Notes: generated by a model not told the origin, from the letters alone. 64,000 bases of DNA from Trebonia sp963785645 (GCA_963785645.1 CAWAWG010000001.1:372001-436000); one strand, 5' to 3'. Shown: positions 11,092 to 20,024, numbered from the stretch's first letter. Program-made: numbers and translations.

Positions 11092-12698
11092 GACGTGGCC
11101 GCCGATCAGGTGCCCGATCCCGAAGGCCGCGCCGGTCGCCAGGAACGGCCGCGGTGAACTGGCGCAGTCCGCCGAGCAGCATCGACTTCCCGGTCAGCTT
11201 CGCCACCGCGGCGCCGCCGACGAACGCGGCCGCCGCGCGATGCTACCAGCGCCACGTGAGGTACGGGATACCCGAGGAGGAAGGGGCTGAGCGGGATCAG
11301 CGCGCCTACGGTGAAGGACGGCGAACGACGCGATCGCCGCGGTCCGCGGCGACGGCAGGTCATCGGGGTCGATGCCAAGTTCCTCGCGCACGTGCGTGTC
11401 GACCGCCCGGTCCGGGTCGGCGGAGATCTGCCGGACGACCGCCTCGGCCAGGTTCGGCGAGACGCCCTTCTCCATGTACATCTCGGCCAGCCTGCGCGAG
11501 CTTGCCCTGGGGGTCGCGGGCGTGCTGCTTCCGCTCCAGTCTCGACCTCGGCCTTGGTCAGCTCGTTCTGCGACCTCACCGAGATGTACTCGCCGGTCGC
11601 CATGGAGAACGCGCCGGCTATCAGGCCCGGCGATGCCGGTCAGCACGATCATGCCGTGCGCCGCTCCCGCCGCCGCCGACGCCTGCGATCAGCGAGGAGT
11701 TGGTGACCAGCCCGTCCATCGCGCCGAAGACGGCCGGGCGCAGCCACCCGCCGCTGACGTCCCGGTGCTCGCGCAGCTCCTCGTCGTCGTCGTCGTAGTC
11801 CGGCCGGTCCCTCGGCAGCAGCACGAGCCGGTTGCCGAACGGCAGCCAGCCCAGGATGCTCCTTGCCATTGCTCGACGAGCGCTGCGGAGCTCTCCTGAC
11901 GGAAGGCGCCGGCGCCTCGTAGGTGTCAACCGGATCGCTGATCGGGAAGTCCGACAACAGCCCGGTGCCGGCCGCGCGAGCTCCGGGCGGGCCTGCCGCC
12001 GGGTGCCTGATACGCCTGCATCGGACCGCTCATGCCGGGCTGGTAGGCCTGCATCGGGCCGCTCATCCCGGGCTGATAGGCCTGCATGGGGCCGCTCAGG
12101 TCGGGCTGGAGGGTCATCGTGCCGTTCATTTCCGGCTGGTAAGCGGGCATGGGGCCGCTCATGTCCGGCTGATACTCCTGCATGCGGCCCGCTCATGCCG
12201 GGCTGGTACGCCTGCATCGGACCGCTCATGCCGGGCTGGTAGGCCGGCATCGGGCCGCTCATGCCGGGCTGGTAGGCCTGCATCGGGCCGCTCCGGGCCG
12301 GCCGGTAACCCGGCGCGCGACCGTTCGTCTCGGGCCGGTAGGTCGCACGGGGCCGCTGTACGGCGGGTAGCCCCTGCGACTGCGAGGGCCTGCCAGCGGG
12401 CGACGGCGGATAACCCCGGGCGGGCCCGCCGTTCGGCGGCCGGTAGCCGGGCATGGAGCCACTGGACGGCGACGGGTATCCCTGCCCGTTGCTCGGCCGT
12501 CGTGGCGCACTGCTCGGCGGGCGCCCGTCGCCCATCAGGTGCTCGGGCACTTCGTACGAGCGGCCCGAGCCGTAGTTCGGCTGCCCCGCGCTGCGGTGCC
12601 GGCCCGATCGGTGCCCCCGCACCAGAATCCGGATACCTCCCGTAGGGGGCCTCCTCGGGAGGCAATCCGTCCTCAGGAAGGTAATCGAACTCGCTCAC
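11086..12698 (-). CDS. VIT1/CCC1-family membrane protein with long repetitive N-terminal tail (frameshifted)
   Basis: Read from ATG 12698. Roughly 270 residues of Pro/Gly/Gln/Tyr/Met-rich sequence contain about nine 11-residue repeats of the type AYQPGMSGPMQ. A VIT1/CCC1-like membrane domain follows: RPAVFGAMDGLVTNSSLIAG, MATGEYISVRSQNELTKAE, GLAEMYMEKGVSPNLAEAV, then ALIPLSPFLLGY and a final hydrophobic helix ending at the stop at 11086. The family moves Fe(II) or Mn(II) out of the cytosol. Its place between siderophore and iron-transport genes suggests relief of iron overload. At least four indels are needed to read it through. The tail is not part of the core family. Confidence 0.72.
11994..12321. 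repeat. Tandem 33-bp repeats, about nine units, within the transporter gene
   Basis: Units close to GCTCATGCCGGGCTGGTAGG plus 13 further bases follow one another at 33-bp spacing, with one 30-bp unit near 12,093 and one indel near 12,187. On the minus strand each encodes an 11-residue Met/Gln/Pro/Gly/Tyr unit. Units from 12,190 to 12,288 are nearly identical, which suggests recent expansion or recombination. Confidence 0.85.
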
Positions 12699-12775
12699 TT
12701 CTCCACCTTGTCTTTATTTCAATCGGCCAGGCAGGCGTGATCCGCGCCGACCAGGATCGGATGCTGTTTCCCGTG

Positions 12776-13501
12776 CTATATCGGCGCGGTGATTTCGCGA
12801 TGCAAGCATTTGCCGCTCCCAGGAAGCGCGGAATAGACGTCGTCCCAGAACGTAACGTGCTCCCAGATCTCCAGCCTGGCGGCTTCGATGAGCCGTTCGG
12901 CGTCCGCCTTGTGTCGTGGGCAATTGCCTCCCACAGAGCCCGGAAATGCTCCACCTCGATGGTCCGTGTGCAGGCCGAAGAACTCCAGGCCGGAAGTTAC
13001 GCCGTAATGCTTGGGAAGCGCGCTGATGATGATCTCGTTGCGGCCGGGCACGGCGAGTTCCCGTCCGGCCAGGGCGGCCAGTGCCTCGTCGCCGGTGCGG
13101 TTCGCCGGAGAAGTAGCAGCGGAGGAATGACTCCGCGTAGGCGTCGGTCACAGGGAGCGCCGCGATGCGCGACGGGTCGTCGATGCCGAGGGCGGCCAGG
13201 AAGGACACCGCCAGCCCGTGGTGGTCTCCCTTGATCTCCTGCTCAGGCAGGTGATGAGTTCGCCGAGAACGCGCGGCACGTTCAGCGAGTCGCCGAACGC
13301 GCGCGCTCTTGGCGACGCAGAGGCCGAACCAGCGGTGGAACTGGTTGCGCCACAGGTAATACTGGCCGAAGACATCGCGGACGTGCTGCTGGATTGATCT
13401 GCCCGGCGGACAGATCAGAGAAGAAATCGCTCTCGGCGAGCCGGTCACGGACATATGATTCGAGAACTTGCTGACACGGCCCGGCTGTCGAGCGGTTCCA
13501 T
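12776..13501 (-). CDS. Haem-oxygenase-like diiron oxidase/oxygenase family protein (frameshifted)
   Basis: ATG 13501 has AAGGAGA upstream. The repaired protein is about 240 residues: QQVLESYVRDRLAESDFFSD, YYLWRNQFHRWFGLCV, PEQEIKGDHHGLAVSFLAAL, GRNEIIISALPKHYGV, SGLEFFGLHT and VEHFRALWEAIAHDT. The Glu and His of EIKGDHHG and the later His/Glu residues are placed like metal ligands of TENA/PqqC-fold iron-containing redox enzymes (UndA, BesC, SznF relatives). Two iron boxes lie upstream, so it is probably iron-repressed. The substrate is unknown; siderophore tailoring is one possibility. Several indels break the frame. Confidence 0.68.
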
Positions 13502-13747
13502 CTTCGTCTCCTTCGCCGCGCCCGGCCTTCCGACCGGGGCGGGCGTTGTCCATTAAGCGTTTCAGGCTGCGACCGAGCACTTATCCGGACAGGCAGGAGT
13601 TTACACTCCGTGATGATGCCGCAACGAGGGAATCCGCCGAATCGCAGCGTTACAAAAATATCATCGTGATCGTCCCGAGATAGGGGCAGGCCCTGGGCTG
13701 CGAGGATAGCGGGAAGTAATCATTACGCCTGATTCGTTTACGGCGAT

Positions 13748-13766
13748 AATGGGTAGGCTAACCTAA
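13748..13766. promoter_or_regulatory. Iron box
   Basis: AATGGGTAGGCTAACCTAA agrees with the iron-box consensus at 15 of 19 positions, with a perfect right half. It lies about 250 nt upstream of the diiron-protein start on the minus strand. Confidence 0.7.
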
Positions 13767-13791
13767 CTTCCGCTATCTCGGACACGGTGAT

Positions 13792-13810
13792 CTTGGTTAG
13801 GCTTGCCTAA
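13792..13810. promoter_or_regulatory. Iron box
   Basis: CTTGGTTAGGCTTGCCTAA agrees with the consensus at 15 of 19 positions and is itself a good inverted repeat. It is a second site 44 bp from the first, in the gap of 13,502-13,875, which otherwise holds only AT-richer sequence with no gene. Confidence 0.7.
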
Positions 13811-13875
13811 CCCGCCAGGTGAAATATCGTACGCGGGTATAATCGCGACGCAGCCGTATGCGGCGAGAAGCGTGA

Positions 13876-14937
13876 CTACCGAATTCGAGCGAATGAGTCG
13901 CCTCGTAGCGGATCTCTACCTTGGGCTGCCATCGGCGCACGACAGGAACGTCGGCGCCACCGGCGAGCCGCGCCATCGACCAGGCGGTAGGCGGCTTCCG
14001 GGCTGCTCTGCGGCCGGTGGATGACCTCGACTTCCCAGAGTTCACCCGTCGTCCGCCGAGATGCTCGGGCACGCCGGCCCGGCTCGGGATCGGGAGCGGG
14101 CGCAGGGAAGATACCCGCAGCGCGCCGCGCCGGAAGTCGCCGAGCCGGACCGCCGCGGCGTGCAGCGCGGCCTGCACCTGGGCAGGACTGGCCGCAGCGG
14201 CCGCGGTAGTGGGACAGCACGATCTGGCCCGCGTCGAATCGCCGCATGACCTCGAGGGCGGACTCCGGGTCCAGCCAGCCGAACATGTCCCCCGTCGGCA
14301 GCAGCATGATGGTCGCCGCGAAACGGTGCCCGCCGAGGTGCGAGCACTCCCAGGTGTCCCAGTCGGTGGCCGCGGCGATCGCCGCCGCTACCGGGCGGCC
14401 GCGCAGGGCGCAGCACTGGTCGCGCTTGCCGTTCGTGCACACCAGGGCCAGCCGCTGCGGCCCGGTGGCCGCGCGGTCTCGGGGATGGCGGCGGCGAGAT
14501 CGAGGTCGAGCAGATCGGCGGGTTCGCGCCAGGAGCCCCACAGGACGCGCTCGACCCCGGGCGAGGTGTCGGCGAGCGCCCAAGCCAGGGCCCGGTTCCC
14601 GGCGCCGGACCGCGCCGACGGATGGCGGCCCGGCCGGCGGATCAGCAGGACATGGGTGTCGGCGGCCGTTGGCCGCGGCGGCGAGCTGCTTGGCGACGCC
14701 AGCGTCCATGTGCCTGCCGTCCAGCGCGGACCTCCCCAGGGGCCGGGCACCTCGAGCAGGAGAAACCGGGAGTAGCGAACGGCGCTGGCGTGCAGCGGTT
14801 CGCCGCGCATCCGCGCGGCGTCGGCGCAGCGCAACGCGGGCAGTTCTTCAGCAGGCGTCCCCGAGCTGTCGGCTCCCGTCGGCAGACCCAGGCAGGCCCG
14901 TCCCGAGGGCGACGCGCGGAAGGTGGATCCGTGTCAT
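13876..14937 (-). CDS. Sucrase/ferredoxin-like (Apd1-type) protein, probably [2Fe-2S] (frameshifted)
   Basis: Recognisable pieces are RCADAARMRGEPLHASAVRY, SRFLLLEVPGPWGG, CTNGKRDQCCALRG, WECSHLGGHRFAATI and LPTGDMFGWLDPESAL. The Cys pair in CTNGKRDQCC and the HxxxH in SHLGGHRF match the Apd1/sucrase-ferredoxin family, thioredoxin-like proteins with a Cys/His-ligated [2Fe-2S] cluster. Bacterial members occur with siderophore genes, where ferric-siderophore reduction is a proposed role. ATG 14937 is the suggested start and requires an early shift; the C-terminus is uncertain (stop at 13876 or further, near 13797). Function is inferred from family and location. Confidence 0.65.
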
Positions 14938-15212
14938 CCCTGCCGAGTCTCGGGCGAGCAGGTGTCTTACGTCATTGCCGTCCTTGTCGGGTGACAGCGT
15001 TGGACCCTGGCGAGTCGGTTCACGGTGCGGGTAAGTATTCGGTAATTGATCTTTCGCGCTGCGCCGCCGCCGACGGCGACCGCTCTGGGCGCGTCTTGGC
15101 TGTTCACGCGGCTGACGGGGTCGCCGGCGACATGCGGCCCGCTCGCGCAGGCGGCAGGAAGGCTCGACAGGCCACTAGGTCAAGCCTTCCCGGTTAAGGA
15201 ATCATTACGAAC

Positions 15213-15231
15213 TAAGGTAAGCCTAACCTAT
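15213..15231. promoter_or_regulatory. Iron box
   Basis: TAAGGTAAGCCTAACCTAT matches the iron-box consensus at 16 of 19 positions. It is the upstream member of a cluster before the ferric-iron transporter operon. Confidence 0.75.
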
Positions 15232-15247
15232 TGACTGCTCCCCAGTC

Positions 15248-15276
15248 TTAGGTAATCCTAACTTAGGTTTACCTAA
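15248..15276. promoter_or_regulatory. Two overlapping iron boxes
   Basis: Two 19-bp windows offset by 10 bp, at 15,248-15,266 and 15,258-15,276, match the iron-box consensus at 15 and 14 of 19 positions. Overlapping sites could let two repressor dimers bind opposite faces, as known for DtxR/IdeR proteins. Confidence 0.65.
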
Positions 15277-15344
15277 ACGCCTGAACCGCCTGCAGGCGCT
15301 GGATCCACGGGGGGACCGCCATCCTCGCAGAGAGGGACGACAAC

Positions 15345-15772
15345 GTGGAGAGTGACGATGATCAGAGAGCTCGCGCAGGGAGCGCGGACGTTGCCCTGCC
15401 AGCGCTGATAGCGCTGGCTGTGCTCCTGCCCGCCAGCGCGTGCAGTTCCAGCGGTTCGGCCGGCCACGGCCGCTACGACTGGCGGCGTCCGTCTCCGCCG
15501 CCGCAGAGCAGCGTGCAATCAGGTGGACGCAGTGCTAACCGACGGCCCGGATCCCGGCACCGATCCGGTCGGCTATGCCGAGGCCCAGGTCCTGCCGCTG
15601 GAGCAGATCCACACCACGGACGCCACGCGTCGGCGGCGCGATAGCCGGTCTCGCCACCGCGTACAACGGCTACTACACCGCCAACGGCAAGGACAAGGCG
15701 GCGAACGCGACGCTAACGACCGCGATCAACCAGATCAACAAGCTCTGCCCCGGAGCGGGGGCGACCGCATGA
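15345..15772 (+). CDS. Small secreted lipoprotein of unknown function (frameshifted)
   Basis: A hydrophobic segment ending in a lipobox (LIALAVLLPASAC) is followed by about 100 residues readable across frames: AACNQVDAVLTDGPDPGTDP, VGYAEAQVLPLEQIHTTDA and IAGLATAYNGYYTANGKDKA, ending near LCPGAGATA. Either GTG 15345 or, more plausibly, ATG 15358 (MIRELAQGAR, then a shift) is the start. The stop overlaps the ATG of the ferric-iron binding protein (ATGA), so both are co-translated behind tandem iron boxes. The family was not recognised. A lipoprotein made with an iron transporter may be an accessory iron- or haem-binding subunit. Confidence 0.55.
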
Positions 15773-16845
15773 GCCAGCAATCCACGAGGTTCCGGCTCGG
15801 CGGCGCCTGGCGCGTCCTGGTGGCCGCCACGGGCATGACGCTCGCCGCGGCCGCGCTTGCCGCCTGCGGCGGGGCGGCCTCGGGCGCCTCGGGCTCCGCC
15901 GGGTCCATCACCCTGTACAACGGCCAGCACGTGCAGACCACCGACGCACTGGTCAGCGGGTTCGAGAAGGCCACCGGGATCACGGTAAACGTTCGCAGCG
16001 ACGACGAGGACACCCTCGCCGACGACATCGTCGGCGAGGGATCCCACTCGCCCGCCGACGTGATCTACACCGAGAACTCCCAGGTGCTGGAGTACCTCCA
16101 GGGCAAGGGCCTGCTGGCCTCCGTGGACGCCTCGACGCTCGAGGACACCCCGAGCCAGTACAACTCGCCGCAGGGAGACTGGCTCGGCGTATCGGCGCGG
16201 GTCAGCGTCCTGATCTACAACCCTGCCCTTATTTCGGCGAGCCAGCTGCCGACCTCGGTGATGCAGCTGGCCGACCCGAAGTACGCGGGAAAGCTCGCGA
16301 TAGCACCGCAGGAGACCGACTTCCAGCCGATCGTCACCGACGTGGAGCGCGCCTACGGCCAGGCGGCGGCGCTGAAGTGGCTGGACGCGATCAAGTCGAA
16401 CGCCGGATCGCACAACTATCCCGACAACGAGACCATCGCCGATGAGGTCAACCGCGGCGCGGCGGCGTTCGGGATCGTCAACCAGTACTACTGGTACCGG
16501 ATGCGCGCCGAGATCGGCACATCGAACGTCCATTCGCAGATCGCCTACTTCGCGCCCCATGATCCGGGGTACGTGGTGGACGTTTCCGGTGCCGCGATCC
16601 TGAAGTCGTCCAAGCATAACGCCGCGGCGCAGAAGTTCCTGGCCTACGTCGTCAGCGCGCAGGGGCAGCAGATCATCGGCAACCCGGCCAAGTCGATCAG
16701 CTTCGAGTACCCGATCGCCTCCGGCGTGACCGGCCAAGCCGGCGAGACTCCGCTCGACCAGCTCCAGCCCTACCAGATAAGTATCGCCGAGCTCGGCACC
16801 GGGACCGCCGCGGTCGCACTGATGCGACAGGCCGGACTGCTGTGA
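15769..16845 (+). CDS. Ferric-iron ABC transporter substrate-binding lipoprotein (Fbp/Fut type)
   Basis: Intact, 358 residues. The signal sequence ends in a lipobox (LAAAALAACGG, Cys33). The mature part follows the transferrin-like Fe(III)-binding protein pattern: ITLYNGQHVQTTDALVSGFE, ADVIYTENSQVLEYL, ARVSVLIYNPALI, IAPQETDFQPIVTDVE, AAAFGIVNQYYWYRMRAE and FAPHDPGYVVDVSGAAIL. The tyrosine cluster NQYYWYR matches the Tyr ligands that hold Fe(III) in this family. It overlaps the next gene by 4 nt. With the iron boxes upstream it should be induced by iron starvation. Confidence 0.9.
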   Translation: MSQQSTRFRLGGAWRVLVAATGMTLAAAALAACGGAASGASGSAGSITLYNGQHVQTTDALVSGFEKATGITVNVRSDDEDTLADDIVGEGSHSPADVIYTENSQVLEYLQGKGLLASVDASTLEDTPSQYNSPQGDWLGVSARVSVLIYNPALISASQLPTSVMQLADPKYAGKLAIAPQETDFQPIVTDVERAYGQAAALKWLDAIKSNAGSHNYPDNETIADEVNRGAAAFGIVNQYYWYRMRAEIGTSNVHSQIAYFAPHDPGYVVDVSGAAILKSSKHNAAAQKFLAYVVSAQGQQIIGNPAKSISFEYPIASGVTGQAGETPLDQLQPYQISIAELGTGTAAVALMRQAGLL

Positions 16846-19517
16846 CCGTCTCCGCCGATACCCTCCCGAAGCCGGCTTCGCCGGGCACGTCCCCCACGCC
16901 TCCGGGCGGGCGTGCCCGGCGAGCCCGCCGCCCCCTGCCGCTGATCGTGGCCAGTTGCCTGGTTGCCCTGCTGCTGGCCCTGCCTCTGGTGTTCCTGCTG
17001 CTCGAGGCGGTCGGCGCCGGCACGTCGTCGGTAACGCAGCTGATCTTCCGGTCGCTGACCGCGCAGCTGCTGTGGAACACCATCAAGCTCACGGTCGTGG
17101 TGACCACCCTGTGCGCGATCATCGGCACCGGGACCGCCTGGTGCATCGAGCGGACCAACCTGCCGGGCAAGCGCGTCTGGGAAATCCTGGTCGTGGTGCC
17201 GCTGGCCATACCCGACTTCGTGGTGAGCTTCGGCTGGGCATCGCTGTGGAACTGGGTCCAGGGCTTCCAAGGCGCCGTCGTGGTCATGACGCTGGCCGTG
17301 TACCCGCTGGTCTACCTGCCGGTGTCGGCCAGCTTCCGGGCCGCTGACCCCGGCCAGGAAGAGGTCGCGCGCAGCCTCGGCGTCGGGCCGGTCCGCACGT
17401 TCTTCCGCATCACCCTGTCCCAGGCCCGCGGCGCGATCCTGGGCGGCTGCCTGCTGGTGGCCATGGTCATGCTGGCCGAGTACGGCGCGTTCGAGATTCT
17501 CGGCTACCAGACCTTCACCACCGAGATCTTCACCGAGTTCTCGCTGTCGTTCAGCGTGTCCGCCGCCTGTGCACTGTCCATCGTCCTGGTGGTGCTGAGC
17601 ATCATGGTGCTGGCGGGGGAGGGGCTGACCAGGGGCAAGGGCCGGGTCAGCCGCGCGGGTCCGCTCGCCGCCAGGAAGCTGCCGCCGTACCGGCTCGGTA
17701 AGGCGCTGGTGCCCGTGCTGGCCGGCTTCACCCTGCTGACCGTCCTGGCGCTCGGAGTGCCGCTCGGTTCGAGCATCTACTGGATGTTCCAGGGCGGCGC
17801 CCACGCCATCACCGGCGTGACCCTGCCCACCGCCGCGCTGACCACGGCCGGCTACGGCATCGGCGCCGCCGCGCTGGACACCGTCCTCGCCCTGCCCCTC
17901 GCGCTGCTCGCGGTCCGCCACGGCGGCCGGCTCCACCAGTTCCTCGAGCGCAGCACCTACCTGGTGCTGGCCATGCCCGGCGTGGTCGCGGCGTTCGCGC
18001 TGTCCTACTTCACCGAGCGCTACCTGGGCGGCTTCGAATACCAGACTGCCCCGCTGCTGATCCTCTGCTACGCCATCATGTTCTTCCCCCTGGCGCTCGT
18101 CGGGGTCAAGGCGTCGCTCGCCCGTGCCCCCGCGAACCTCGACGACGTGGCCCGCTCGCTGGGCCAGCGACGGCTGGCCGTGCTGTTCCGGGTGACGCTC
18201 CGGCTCGCCGCGCCCGGCCTCGCCGCCGCGTTCTGCCTCGTGTTCCTCTCCGTCGTCACCGAGTTGACCGCGACGCTGCTGCTGATCCCGACCGGAGTGC
18301 AGACCCTGTCCACCCAGTTCTGGGCGTACGAGAGCAACCTCTCGTACGGCCAGGCCGCACCGTTCGCGCTGGTGATGATCGCCATCGCCGCGGTACCGAG
18401 TTATGTCCTTGGCCGGTTCTTCAACCGTTCCGGCGCAAGCCGAAGGGATGATAATCACATGACCCAACTCGCCGTCTCCGGCGTGGACAAGGCGTTCGGT
18501 GGGCGTTCCGTCCTGACCGGGGTGAACCTGGAGGTGCCCGAGAACTCGCTGACCGCCATCCTTGGTCCGTCGGGCAGCGGCAAGACCACCCTGCTGCGGG
18601 TGATCGTGGGCTTCGAGCACGCCGACGGCGGTACCGTGCGACTCGGCGGCAAGGTCGTCGACGGACCCGGCGCGCACGTGCCCTCCGAGCGCCGGCGCAT
18701 CGGCTACGTGCCACAGGAAGGCGGCCTGTTCCCGCACCTGACGGTGGCGGCGAACGTCGCGTTCGGTCTCCCCCGGCGTGAACGGCGGGGCAAGGCCATC
18801 GGCGAACTGCTCGACGCGGTCGGCATGCCCGGCCTCGGCGGCCGCTACCCGCACCAGCTCTCCGGCGGCCAGCAGCAGCGGGTCGCGCTGGCCCGGGCAC
18901 TGGCCATCAAGCCCGACCTCGTCCTGCTCGACGAGCCGTTCGGCTCACTCGACGCTAACCTCCGGGCCACCATCCGGGCCGACGTCAAGCAGCTGCTGCA
19001 CGAGGCCGGAGCCACCGCGGTCCTCGTCACCCACGACCAGGACGAGGCGCTCTCCACCGCCGACCAGGTCGCCGTGCTCCGCCAGGGCAAGATCGTCCAG
19101 TGCGCCGCGCCGCAGGACCTTTATATGCGTCCGGCCGATCCGGAGGTGGCCAGCTTCATCGGCGAGGCGAACCTGGTCGACGGCGTCTTCGGCAACGACT
19201 CGGTCGAAACCCTGCTCGGCGCGCTGCCGGTTCAGCACAACGCGCTGCTGCGGCTCGACCCGGGCCCGGTCACCGTGCTGGTCCGCCCGGAGCAGATCGA
19301 GATCAGCCATCAGAACGGATCCAACGGCCTGACCGGCCGGATCGTCGCGATGGGATACCACGGTCACGACGCGGTCGTGCACGTCGAGCCGGATCACGAG
19401 AAGAAGCGCTCCATCATCGTCCGCACGCTTGGCGGCTGCGAACTTCCCGCGGGAGCCAAGGTCACCCTGCGCGCCCGCGGCCCGGTACCGGCCTGGCCCA
19501 GGGCCCAGGTAGCGTGA
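16842..19517 (+). CDS. Ferric-iron ABC transporter, permease and ATPase fused in one frame
   Basis: One uninterrupted frame of 891 codons. Residues 1-535 form a double-length FbpB-like permease of about 12 TM helices, each half with an EAA-type loop (EEVARSLGVGPVRTFFRITL and DDVARSLGQRRLAVLFRVTL). From about residue 540 a complete ATPase follows: Walker A GPSGSGKTTLL, signature LSGGQQQRVALARAL, Walker B LVLLDEPFGSLD, the switch His in VLVTHDQDEA, and a C-terminal TOBE-like part. Family members normally have separate genes. The join (SRRDDNHMTQLAV) contains an ATG at 18460 behind AAGGGA, and TGATAA occurs there in another frame, so a missed indel between two genes is possible. Confidence 0.88.
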   Translation: MTVSADTLPKPASPGTSPTPPGGRARRARRPLPLIVASCLVALLLALPLVFLLLEAVGAGTSSVTQLIFRSLTAQLLWNTIKLTVVVTTLCAIIGTGTAWCIERTNLPGKRVWEILVVVPLAIPDFVVSFGWASLWNWVQGFQGAVVVMTLAVYPLVYLPVSASFRAADPGQEEVARSLGVGPVRTFFRITLSQARGAILGGCLLVAMVMLAEYGAFEILGYQTFTTEIFTEFSLSFSVSAACALSIVLVVLSIMVLAGEGLTRGKGRVSRAGPLAARKLPPYRLGKALVPVLAGFTLLTVLALGVPLGSSIYWMFQGGAHAITGVTLPTAALTTAGYGIGAAALDTVLALPLALLAVRHGGRLHQFLERSTYLVLAMPGVVAAFALSYFTERYLGGFEYQTAPLLILCYAIMFFPLALVGVKASLARAPANLDDVARSLGQRRLAVLFRVTLRLAAPGLAAAFCLVFLSVVTELTATLLLIPTGVQTLSTQFWAYESNLSYGQAAPFALVMIAIAAVPSYVLGRFFNRSGASRRDDNHMTQLAVSGVDKAFGGRSVLTGVNLEVPENSLTAILGPSGSGKTTLLRVIVGFEHADGGTVRLGGKVVDGPGAHVPSERRRIGYVPQEGGLFPHLTVAANVAFGLPRRERRGKAIGELLDAVGMPGLGGRYPHQLSGGQQQRVALARALAIKPDLVLLDEPFGSLDANLRATIRADVKQLLHEAGATAVLVTHDQDEALSTADQVAVLRQGKIVQCAAPQDLYMRPADPEVASFIGEANLVDGVFGNDSVETLLGALPVQHNALLRLDPGPVTVLVRPEQIEISHQNGSNGLTGRIVAMGYHGHDAVVHVEPDHEKKRSIIVRTLGGCELPAGAKVTLRARGPVPAWPRAQVA

Positions 19518-19530
19518 CGACGCCCTTCTT

Positions 19531-19573
19531 ATCCCGAACGGGTTGGTGTTTCACCCTCTCGGGTCGCATGACC
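19531..19573 (+). repeat. Copy of the interspersed CCGAACGG element
   Basis: ATCCCGAACGGGTTGGTGTT then TCACC, followed after a short spacer by CATGACC. It starts 13 nt after the transporter stop. Other copies are near 23092, 34004, 46841, 53368, 58686 and 60651. Confidence 0.7.
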
Positions 19574-19588
19574 TTTTAATGCGTGAGG

Positions 19589-19626
19589 AGAGCAGGGGCC
19601 GGGCGTTTTCGCCCGGCCCCTGCTCT
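19589..19626. terminator. Strong bidirectional terminator hairpin
   Basis: A perfect 17-bp stem (AGAGCAGGGGCCGGGCG with its complement) around a TTTT loop. It lies between the end of the iron-transport operon and the end of the opposing small gene, so it can serve both. Confidence 0.9.
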
Positions 19627-19644
19627 TCGCTACGTGGTAGAGAA

Positions 19645-19918
19645 TTACCAGGCGGGGGCGCCGAAGATGCCGCGGTACTTCGGGTCCGGGCCGGCCTTTC
19701 TTATTCTTTTTCTTCTTCTTTGACTTGCCGGCTGCCTGGTGCTCCTTGAGCACATCGGACGCGTGCTTGGCGATCTCGGCGAGTTCAGCCTGGAGCTTGC
19801 GGACCTCGCGGGCGCCCCAGATGGGGGCGCTGAAGCGGTGGTGAGTGATCGCGGTCACCATGAGGAACCGCGCGTCGGCCGCATCAACCCGTTCGTGCAG
19901 CCAGTCTGCCCGCTCCAT
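19645..19918 (-). CDS. Small Lys-rich hypothetical protein (probable frameshift)
   Basis: ATG 19918 opens MERADWLHERVDAADARFL and continues through an amphipathic helix (WGAREVRKLQAELAEIAKHA) into a lysine run (KSKKKKKNKK). One base too many near 19,690 would otherwise carry the frame through the terminator; dropping it gives the C-terminus DPKYRGIFGAPAW and a TAA at 19645, about 20 nt before the terminator stem, which makes the repaired version more likely. About 90 residues, family unrecognised. The basic tail could bind nucleic acid, but this is speculative. Confidence 0.55.
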
Positions 19919-20024
19919 GCCGTCTCCTTATGCCCTTGCCGCCGCGAATGTCCGCGACGCTCGACGTCGATACCCCGGAAACCCGCGACTCCGGTCGTCA
20001 GGCACCATCGCAGGCAACCGGAGC

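Larger units (their letters stand above)
14938..15344. other. Regulatory gap before the ferric-iron transporter operon
   Basis: No convincing gene is seen. The region is GC-rich to about 15,180 and then turns AT-richer, with three overlapping or adjacent iron-box-like sites at 15,213-15,276, which mark it as the promoter of the transporter operon. Confidence 0.6.

Noticed and set aside
11994..12321. Possible CRISPR array
   Set aside because: The 33-bp units are contiguous with no spacers and translate into an 11-residue peptide repeat in a gene.
15046..15234. Short plus-strand frame before the iron boxes
   Set aside because: No ribosome-binding site, no recognisable domain, and it runs into the operator cluster.
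16770..18854. Long open frame on the minus strand opposite the ferric transporter
   Set aside because: It mirrors the permease-ATPase gene codon for codon, is rich in Arg/Gln/His/Gly and lacks any domain; high GC keeps antisense frames open.
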